The position numbers and the translations under genes are program-made. Shown here piece after piece: positions 58,517 through 64,000 of a stretch of 64,000 bases of DNA (positions are counted from its first letter, which is position 1; each line of letters opens with the position of its first letter). The DNA is from Roseococcus thiosulfatophilus (GTDB lineage: Bacteria > Pseudomonadota > Alphaproteobacteria > Acetobacterales > Acetobacteraceae): contig NZ_JAFFQY010000062.1 in assembly GCF_017311575.1 (NCBI RefSeq), forward strand, positions 124,001-188,000. Reading direction: 5' to 3'. The notes under the pieces were generated by a model that had not been told where the DNA came from, searched no databases, and saw only the letters and a program-made list of their open reading frames with translations.

Positions 58517-58747
58517 TTACTTCTTCTTGCCCATCCCGATGCCGGCGAACTTCTTGTTGAACTTCGCCACCTGGCCGCCGGTGTCCATGATGCGCTGCAC
58601 GCCGGTCCAGGCGGGGTGGCTCTTCGGGTCGATGTCGAGGCGCAGCGTGTCGCCCGGCTTGCCCGCGCAGGTCCGGGTCTTGAAGGTCGTGCCGTCGGTC
58701 ATGATGACGTTCAGCTCATGATAGGCGGGATGGGTGTCGGACTTCAT
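58517..58747 (-). CDS. rpmE: Large ribosomal subunit protein bL31
   Basis: 76 aa, full length: begins [20 protein letters not shown], then [20 protein letters not shown] and [20 protein letters not shown], and ends [16 protein letters not shown]. Only one cysteine (in RTCAGK) remains of the zinc-binding set found in the C+ form of L31, so this is a zinc-independent version, common in alphaproteobacteria. It is followed by a hairpin and then hsp20 on the same strand, 161 bases downstream. Confidence 0.96.
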   Translation of the reverse strand: MKSDTHPAYHELNVIMTDGTTFKTRTCAGKPGDTLRLDIDPKSHPAWTGVQRIMDTGGQVAKFNKKFAGIGMGKKK

Positions 58748-58902
58748 GGCGCGCGCTCTCGGGAATGCGGCAGGCCGCGATGGCGGCCCGGCCGTGGAAT
58801 GGGGCGCCATAGGCCATCCCCCCGCCGCATGCAAGCCGCGCCATGCGCCTTAACCAAAGCCTCATCCCTGCCAGGGCATAGCTGGCTCGGCAGGAGGTGG
58901 CC

Positions 58903-59919
58903 ATGCCGGCTGGCGCCGCGGCGAACAGGGATGAGCTCGAACGGCTGGTGGCGGCGCTGGAGCGCAGCGGCCTCGCGGAAAGCCGCGCCGACATCGCGGC
59001 CCTGCTGGCGCAGTCCAAGGCGATGCTCGGCACCCCCGCCCGCCCCTCCGGCCGGCCGCGCCGCCGCGCCCGCGTCAGCGCGCGGGGCAAGCTGCGCGCC
59101 CTTGTGCTGCTGCTGCTCGATGCGCTGGCCGCCATGGCCACCCTCTATGGCGCGGCCGGCCTCGGCTTCGGCACGGTCGAGGCGCTGGAGGGCGGGCTCG
59201 CCCTCGCCGCCGGCCTCGGCTGGGGCCTGTGGCGCTGGGGCGGGCTGCCCGCCCTGCTGGCGGAGGCCCTGTTCCGCCTGCGCTACGCGCTGCGCTGGGC
59301 CGGCCTCTGGCTGGCCGAGCCCTTCAGCGACCGCGCCTATGAGGCCCTGGAAACCCTGCTCGACGCGCGGGAGGTGATGCGCGGCTGGCGGGCGCATCGC
59401 CGCACCCTGCCCCACGCGCCCGGCCTGGCCGAGGTCGAGACCTGGCTGCGCGCCACCTACGGCCCCCGCATCGCCGCCCGCTTCGCCCGCGCGGCCGAGG
59501 GGCGACGCGCCGGCCAGCCCGGCTGGACCCTGCGCGGCGGCCAGGGCAGCGGACCGCCGCGCCCCGTGCCCGCCAGCCGGATGATGCGCTGGCCCTCCCT
59601 CATCACCCTCTTCGAGGCGACGGCCGCCGGCGGCGCGCTCTGGGCGACCGACCCGCCGCCCGAGCCACCGCCCGTGGCCCCGCCCGCCCTGCCGCCCATC
59701 GCCCCGCCGGCCGAGGCCGAGCCGCCCGAGCACCTGCAACGGCGCCTGGACCTGCGCGACCTGATCCGGAAGAAGCGCCAGGACATCACCACCGCCTATG
59801 GCTGGAAGCTCAAGACCGAGGCCGAAATCGCGCAGCGCGACAACTACCTGAACGAGCTGCGCGCCGAGATCGCGGCCCTGGAGAAGGAACTGGCGGCGCT
59901 GGGCGGCCCGCCCGCCTGA
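58903..59919 (+). CDS. Membrane-associated hypothetical protein with C-terminal coiled coil
   Basis: 338 aa from the ATG at 58903, five bases after GGAGG; a GTG two codons upstream is less likely. Layout: a helical N-terminus (RDELERLVAALERSGLAESR), basic patch (GRPRRRARVSARGK), two hydrophobic helices near 68-110 (LRALVLLLLDALAAMATLYG, GGLALAAGLGWGLWRWGGLP), a cytoplasmic-looking central part, a Pro-rich stretch (PPPEPPPVAPPALPPIAPPA), and a charged coiled coil from about 288 (HLQRRLDLRDLIRKKRQDIT). I do not recognise a family. The Pro-rich and coiled-coil parts suggest a scaffold or envelope protein. Confidence 0.6.
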   Translation: MPAGAAANRDELERLVAALERSGLAESRADIAALLAQSKAMLGTPARPSGRPRRRARVSARGKLRALVLLLLDALAAMATLYGAAGLGFGTVEALEGGLALAAGLGWGLWRWGGLPALLAEALFRLRYALRWAGLWLAEPFSDRAYEALETLLDAREVMRGWRAHRRTLPHAPGLAEVETWLRATYGPRIAARFARAAEGRRAGQPGWTLRGGQGSGPPRPVPASRMMRWPSLITLFEATAAGGALWATDPPPEPPPVAPPALPPIAPPAEAEPPEHLQRRLDLRDLIRKKRQDITTAYGWKLKTEAEIAQRDNYLNELRAEIAALEKELAALGGPPA

Positions 59920-59934
59920 CGCCGTGGCCCCGCG

Positions 59935-60744
59935 TTACCCCTTCTTCGGCGGCGGGAAGCAATGCTCCGGCCCCGGGAAGCGGCGCGCGCGCACATCCTG
60001 GGCATAGGCCTCGGCCGCCGCCGTCACCTGGGTGGACAGCTCCGCGTAGCGCTTCACGAAGCGCGGCGTGAAGTCGCGGAAGAGGCCCAGCACGTCATCC
60101 GTCACCAGGATCTGCCCGTCGCAGGCGGCCGAGGCGCCGATGCCGATGGTGGGAACGGGCAACGCCGCCGTGATGGCGGCCGCCACCGGCTCCACCGTGC
60201 CTTCCAGCACGACGGCGAAGGCGCCGGCCTCCGCGATGGAAGCGGCGTCACGCGCCACGCCCGCGGCCTCCTCCTCCGAACGGCCGGTGGCCTTGAAGCC
60301 GCCCGCCGTGTTCACCGCCTGGGGCATCAGGCCCACATGGCCGCAGACCGGCACGCCGCGCGTGGTGAGGAAGCGCACGGTGGCCGCCATCTCCTCCCCG
60401 CCTTCCAGCTTCACCGCATCCGCGCCCGTCTCGGCCAGGATGCGCGCGGCGTTGCGGAAGGCCTGTTCGGGGCTTTCCTGGTAGGTGCCGAAGGGCATGT
60501 CCACCACCACGCAGGCGCGCCGCGCGCCGCGCACCACGGCGGCACCATGGGCGATCATCATCTCGAGCGTCACGGGCAGGGTGCTGTCGAAGCCATAGAC
60601 GACCATGCCCAGCGAATCCCCCACCAGCAGCAGGTCCACATGCGGGTCGAGCAGCTTCGCCGTCTGCGCGGTATAGGCGGTGAGGCAGACCAACGGCTCG
60701 CCCCCCTTGCGCGCGCGGATCTGGGGCGTGGTGATGTGCTTCAT
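59935..60744 (-). CDS. panB: 3-methyl-2-oxobutanoate hydroxymethyltransferase
   Basis: 269 aa from the ATG at 60744 with GGGAGG six bases upstream; longer in-frame starts run into the divergent promoter. First committed enzyme of pantothenate synthesis, transferring a methylene group from THF to ketoisovalerate. Motifs: [105 protein letters not shown] and [20 protein letters not shown]. The metal ligands and glutamate are all present. No panC or panD is nearby. Confidence 0.96.
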   Translation of the reverse strand: MKHITTPQIRARKGGEPLVCLTAYTAQTAKLLDPHVDLLLVGDSLGMVVYGFDSTLPVTLEMMIAHGAAVVRGARRACVVVDMPFGTYQESPEQAFRNAARILAETGADAVKLEGGEEMAATVRFLTTRGVPVCGHVGLMPQAVNTAGGFKATGRSEEEAAGVARDAASIAEAGAFAVVLEGTVEPVAAAITAALPVPTIGIGASAACDGQILVTDDVLGLFRDFTPRFVKRYAELSTQVTAAAEAYAQDVRARRFPGPEHCFPPPKKG

Positions 60745-60835
60745 TCTGTTCCTCCCTGGGCATTGCCGCTTCCTTGTAGGAGGCCTGAAGCGCGCGAGGC
60801 ATCGCCCCCGGCGCATGGGTGCCACCGCCCGGCGT

Positions 60836-60875
60836 GGCGCGGCGCGCGGCTTGCCCGGCGCGGCGCGCCGCTTGC
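60836..60875. repeat. Two-copy 21-base repeat between panB and the desaturase
   Basis: ggcgcggcgcgcggcttgc (60836-60854) recurs as ggcgcggcgcgccgcttgc (60857-60875), one mismatch in 19 bases, in the 163-base divergent promoter region. Related accgcccg copies flank it on both sides. Low-complexity GC sequence makes this modest evidence of a regulatory element. Confidence 0.5.
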
Positions 60876-60907
60876 ATGGCACCGCCCGCACTGAAAGGCT
60901 TGCCCCC

Positions 60908-61816
60908 ATGAGCACCACGCTCGACGCGCCGCGCCCGCGCGACATGATGCACCTCGCCGCCCGCTCCGACGCGCAAGGGGCGGCGCGGGCCCTCCTGCAC
61001 CTTGCCCTGATCCTGGGCAGCGCTGCCTTGATCGCGGTCGCGCCCGGGGTGCTGGTGGTGCCGGCCATGCTGCTGGCGGGCGTGATCCAGGCGGCACTCT
61101 TCGCGCCCTTCCATGAAACCTCGCACTACACGGCCTTCAAGTTCCGCCGCGCCAATGCGGTGGTGGGCTGGATCAGCGGGCTGCCGGCTTTGCGGAACTG
61201 GCACTACTACCAGCAATTCCACCTGGCCCATCACAAGCACACCCAGGACGCGGAGCATGATCCGGAACTCATGCTGCCCCCGCCCGCGAGCTTCGGGGAA
61301 TACGTGACGCGGATGCTGGGCCTCGCCTATTGGCGCGCGCAGTTCGAGGTCTGGGTCGCGGCCTGGCGCGGCGACATGCGGGCCTATTCCTTCCTGCACG
61401 AGGCGACCGCGCCGCGCGTCATCGCCTCGGTGCGCGCCTCCTCGGCGCTGACGGTGGCGCTGGCGCTGGCCGCGGGGCTGGTGTTCGGCTGGGCCGCGCT
61501 GTTCTGGTTCTGGATCGGCCCACAGATCCTGGGCCAGATCGTGCTGCGCCTCTATTTGCTGACCGAGCACACGGGCTGCTCCGAAGACGCGAACGGCCTG
61601 ACCAACACCCGCACCATGCTGACCAACCCCGTGGTGCGGCTGCTGATGTGGAACATGCCCTACCACGCCGAGCACCACCTCTACCCCTTCATTCCCTTCC
61701 ACCGGCTGGCCGAGGCGCATCATGTGCTGAAGGACCGCCTGGCCCATGTGGACCAGGGCTATGCCGCCTGGCACCGCGACCACATCCGCAAGCTCCGCGA
61801 CGGAACCCACGCATGA
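60908..61816 (+). CDS. Membrane fatty-acid desaturase family protein
   Basis: 302 aa from the ATG at 60908. The three histidine boxes of membrane di-iron desaturases are present: HETSH (near 68), HLAHHKHTQ (near 106) and HAEHHLYPF (near 252). Hydrophobic pairs surround them ([40 protein letters not shown]). The spacing and [19 protein letters not shown] fit the FA_desaturase group that includes acyl-lipid desaturases and carotenoid hydroxylases/ketolases. Substrate not determinable. Four bases overlap with the hydrolase gene that follows, so they form one operon. Confidence 0.88.
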   Translation: MSTTLDAPRPRDMMHLAARSDAQGAARALLHLALILGSAALIAVAPGVLVVPAMLLAGVIQAALFAPFHETSHYTAFKFRRANAVVGWISGLPALRNWHYYQQFHLAHHKHTQDAEHDPELMLPPPASFGEYVTRMLGLAYWRAQFEVWVAAWRGDMRAYSFLHEATAPRVIASVRASSALTVALALAAGLVFGWAALFWFWIGPQILGQIVLRLYLLTEHTGCSEDANGLTNTRTMLTNPVVRLLMWNMPYHAEHHLYPFIPFHRLAEAHHVLKDRLAHVDQGYAAWHRDHIRKLRDGTHA

Positions 61817-62820
61817 CCGATTGGCCCACCGACCAGGGCGAATTCCACCTGGGCGATTTCCCCCTCCATCGCGGCGGCGTGCTGCCGGATGCGAAGCTGG
61901 CCTGGCGCAGCCATGGCACGCTCTCGCCCGCGCGGGACAATGTGGTGCTCTACCCCACCTCCTATTCCGCGCAGCATCCGGACCTGGAATGGCTGATCGG
62001 GCCCGAGGGCGTGCTGGACCCGACGCGCTGGTTCATCGTGATCCCGAACATGTTCGGCAACGGGCTCTCCACCTCGCCCAGCAACAGCGCGCATTGGCCG
62101 GATGTCGTCACTTCCTGGGACAATGTGGCCGCGCAGAAGCGGCTGATGGAGGAGGTGTTCGGCGTCACGCATCTGCACGCCGTCTATGGCTGGTCCATGG
62201 GCGCGCAGCAGGCCTATCACTGGGCCGCGGCCTATCCGGAGGCGGTGTCACGCATCATCGTCAATTGCGGCTCGGCGCGGACCTCCGTGCACAACCGCAT
62301 CTTCCTGCAAAGCCTGATCGCGGTGCTGGAGGCGGCGCCCGAATATGAAGGAAATGGCCGCTTCTCCGCCCAGCCCACCCGCGCCATGAACGCCTTCGGC
62401 CGCATCTATGCGAGCTGGGCGCTCAGCCAGGATTTTTATCGCGCGAACCTGCACCTGACGGCGCTGGGCGCGCCGGACCTCGAAACCTTCCTGCGCCGCG
62501 ACTGGGTGGAACGCTTCAGCCGCCGCCCGGCCGAGGATTTGCTGGCGCACCTCCGCACCTGGGAGGCGGGCGACATCGCCGATGGCGGCGACCTGCCGGC
62601 CGCGCTGCGCGCCATCCAGGCGCGCGTGCTGCTGATGCCGGGCGAGACGGACCTCTACTTCCGCGTGGCCGACAACGAGGCCGAACTACCCCATCTGCGC
62701 CACGCGGAACTGCGCCCCATCCCCAGCATCTGGGGCCACCGCGCCGGCAACCCCCAGCCCATTCCGGAGGACACCGCCTTCCTCCGCGCGCAGGTGCGGG
62801 ATTGGTTGGAGCGGAACTAA
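61813..62820 (+). CDS. Homoserine acetyltransferase (MetX)-like alpha/beta hydrolase
   Basis: 335 aa from the ATG at 61813. Alpha/beta fold with N-terminal GDFPLHRGGVLPDAKLAWRS, NVVLYPTSYSAQHPDLEWL, nucleophile elbow AVYGWSMGAQQAYHWA (Ser near 138), Asp in LLMPGETDLYFRVADNEAEL and His in IPSIWGHRAGNPQPI. This triad layout is the MetX family's. It is shorter than true MetX (about 370-390) and its neighbours are not methionine genes, so a related acyltransferase or hydrolase is likelier. It is coupled to the desaturase, suggesting a lipid- or acyl-modifying pair; this is inference. Confidence 0.8.
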   Translation: MTDWPTDQGEFHLGDFPLHRGGVLPDAKLAWRSHGTLSPARDNVVLYPTSYSAQHPDLEWLIGPEGVLDPTRWFIVIPNMFGNGLSTSPSNSAHWPDVVTSWDNVAAQKRLMEEVFGVTHLHAVYGWSMGAQQAYHWAAAYPEAVSRIIVNCGSARTSVHNRIFLQSLIAVLEAAPEYEGNGRFSAQPTRAMNAFGRIYASWALSQDFYRANLHLTALGAPDLETFLRRDWVERFSRRPAEDLLAHLRTWEAGDIADGGDLPAALRAIQARVLLMPGETDLYFRVADNEAELPHLRHAELRPIPSIWGHRAGNPQPIPEDTAFLRAQVRDWLERN

Positions 62821-63509
62821 TCCTCCAGTATGGCGCAGGCGCGCACCGGACTGCCGGTGCCGCCCGCGATCTTCAGCGGCAGGGCGATGAAGCGGAACCG
62901 CCCCTTCCCCACCACCTTGTCGAGGTTCACCACGCCCTCGTAATGCGTGAAGCCCATGTCGCGGCAGACATGGTGCACCTCGAAATTGTTGCGGCCCGGA
63001 CGGCCGGGGCTGACGCTCTCCACCGTGAAGGCGGTGATGCCCTTCTTGCCCAGCCAGGTGGCGCTTTCCTTGGTCAGCCCAGGGAAGTCCGTGATGTAGC
63101 CCTCGGTGCCGGCCGCGCGCGCGTAGAAGCCGGTGTAGAGCAGCACCGTGTCGCCCTTGCGGATCTCCACGCCCGCCGCCTTCTCCGCGGCTTCGAGGTG
63201 CGCGATGGTGATGTCCGTCTGGTCGGGCACATGCGTCAGGTCGAGGCACACGGCTTCCGTGAAGAAGGTTTCCAGCGGCATCTCGTCAATCGTCTTCGCC
63301 CCCGGCCGCGCGTCGAAATGCACGGGCGCGTCCACATGCGTGCCGCCATGGTCGCCCATGTGCAGCACCATGGTGGCGGAGGAGAATTCATACCCGTCCA
63401 CCACGCGCTTCTCGTCATGCGTGCTGAAGGGATAGACCTCGATCGTCGGGTGGTTCACCAGGCGCTGCATCTTGTGGGTGATGGTGCGGCTGAGGTCGAT
63501 CAGTTTCAT
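62817..63509 (-). CDS. Cyclase family metal hydrolase (kynurenine-formamidase-like)
   Basis: 230 aa from the ATG at 63509. The metal-binding H-x-G-T-H-x-D signature is clear: MGDHGGTHVDAPVHFDARPG near residues 50-70. Other parts of the family are visible: KLIDLSRTITHKMQRLVNHP at the start, ITIAHLEAAEKAAGVEIRKG, DTVLLYTGFYAR, GLTKESATWLGKKGITAFTV and KVVGKGRFRFIALPLKIAGG. Family members hydrolyse amides or lactams such as N-formylkynurenine, isatin or polyketide intermediates. Substrate is not evident. It is convergent with the MetX-like gene (four-base overlap of 3' ends). Confidence 0.88.
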   Translation of the reverse strand: MKLIDLSRTITHKMQRLVNHPTIEVYPFSTHDEKRVVDGYEFSSATMVLHMGDHGGTHVDAPVHFDARPGAKTIDEMPLETFFTEAVCLDLTHVPDQTDITIAHLEAAEKAAGVEIRKGDTVLLYTGFYARAAGTEGYITDFPGLTKESATWLGKKGITAFTVESVSPGRPGRNNFEVHHVCRDMGFTHYEGVVNLDKVVGKGRFRFIALPLKIAGGTGSPVRACAILED

Positions 63510-63576
63510 CGCGCGGGCTCCGGAGTGAAGAGGCACCGATGCTGGAACCGCGTGGCGCGCGGCGCAACCGGCCGCC

Positions 63577-64000
63577 TCACGCCCCCCGCAGCACCTCGCG
63601 CAGCAGCGGGTTGGGGAAGCGGCGCGGCAGCGTCACCGCATGGAAGGGCTGCACCAAGCCGGGCAGGCGCTCCCCTTCCTCCAACTCGCCCGAGGCGAGT
63701 TCGTCGCGCACCACGATGGGCGGCAGCACGGCGAGCCCCACGCCCTCCCGCGCGAGCAGGCGCATCATGGCCATGTCATCCACCTCGGCCGCGATGTGCG
63801 GCGTCACGCCCAGCCTTTCGCGCAGCGCCTCGAAGCCCGCGCGCAACCCGCTCTCGGGCGCGGGCAGGATCAGCGGCGCGCCCGCCAGGCGTTCCGCCAA
63901 CCCCACCCGCCCGGCGAACAGTGCGGGGCGGCCCACCAGGCTGACGGGTTCCTCCGCCAGCCGGTGCGCCACATAGGGGCCGGAAGGCGGCTCGCTGGTC
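63577..64000 (-). CDS. LysR-family regulator, C-terminal fragment (cut by window edge)
   Basis: About 141 residues enter from the right edge in frame and stop at 63577; the DNA-binding half lies beyond the window. What is visible is the effector-binding domain: LAEEPVSLVGRPALFAGRVG, LAGAPLILPAPESGLRAGFE, ALRERLGVTPHIAAEVDDMA, then MMRLLAREGVGLAVLPPIVV, the usual LysR G-x-G-x-x-x-L-P. The wording resembles the NhaR-like branch, but that is a weak impression. It probably regulates a gene at its far end or the cyclase gene on its left, which starts 67 bases downstream on the same strand. Confidence 0.8.
   Translation of the reverse strand, partial: TSEPPSGPYVAHRLAEEPVSLVGRPALFAGRVGLAERLAGAPLILPAPESGLRAGFEALRERLGVTPHIAAEVDDMAMMRLLAREGVGLAVLPPIVVRDELASGELEEGERLPGLVQPFHAVTLPRRFPNPLLREVLRGA

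Noticed and set aside
61813-62820. metX proper (methionine biosynthesis)
   Set aside because: Shorter than MetX, no metW or other methionine gene beside it; kept as MetX-like only.
1-64000. tRNA, rRNA, insertion sequence or prophage
   Set aside because: No cloverleaf with a GTTCRA-type arm, no rRNA-like stretch, and no transposase, integrase or structural phage gene was recognised on either strand.

Overview
The window reads as a chromosomal segment of a very GC-rich alphaproteobacterium, most likely in the Acetobacteraceae (Roseomonas-like). The support is the strong G/C bias at third codon positions, the three-subunit PntAA/PntAB/PntB transhydrogenase, a COQ9 homologue, a TrcR/DUF1013 regulator, a DUF1192 protein, two YdcH/DUF465 proteins and a PssA-Psd pair. 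I assigned the family from gene content, not from a database search. There is no insertion sequence, prophage, CRISPR array, rRNA or recognisable tRNA. The segment is gene-dense, with many 4-base ATGA junctions and several convergent genes whose 3' ends overlap.

Layout. 1-2008: the start of an SDR gene and the ABC-F ATPase uup. 2058-10823: a minus-strand surface-glycan locus with the ABC-2 exporter wzm/wzt, a three-domain glycosyltransferase/glycosyltransferase/methyltransferase, a second glycosyltransferase, a methyltransferase with a duplicated coiled coil, and a cadherin-like/DUF4214-like protein. 10824-11282 is non-coding. 11283-17516: stress protein, APH/ATPase fusion, pdxH, fabI, phosphatase, and pssA-psd for phosphatidylethanolamine. 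17527-22507: membrane proteins, cytochrome b561, DUF421, an unknown protein, aroC, DUF4399. 22587-28353: a five-gene minus operon (quinone oxidoreductase, DMT exporter, hydrolase, MAPEG, GNAT), an orphan substrate-binding protein and pirin. 28489-34509: an acetolactate-synthase-like enzyme and an RND pump with its adaptor.

34699-47908: regulators and small proteins, csaA-gpt, a CNNM protein, and seven hydrolases of C-N (mostly amide) bonds (amidase, gamma-glutamyltransferase, MlrC, HyuC/AllC-like, ArgE/DapE-like, acetylpolyamine amidohydrolase, M19 dipeptidase). This group looks like a salvage capacity for amide, peptide and ureido nitrogen. 47993-54461: pntAA-AB-B, rpsU, def-COQ9, a secreted hypothetical protein and an OmpA-family porin, separated by clear hairpin terminators. 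54653-58747: purE-purK with one DUF465 gene, a second DUF465 gene of 56 residues, trcR, DUF1192, hsp20 and rpmE. 58903-64000: a membrane hypothetical, panB, a fatty-acid desaturase overlapping a MetX-like hydrolase, a cyclase-family hydrolase and a truncated LysR regulator.

The most notable items are: a ROSE-like RNA thermometer hairpin in front of hsp20; the glycan locus, with an apparent gene-fusion scar and a C-terminal tail shared by two enzymes; two genes (pntB, aroC) whose stop codon lies in the loop of a 3' hairpin; and the dense hydrolase group. I found no gene set that I can firmly call a new defence or mobile system.
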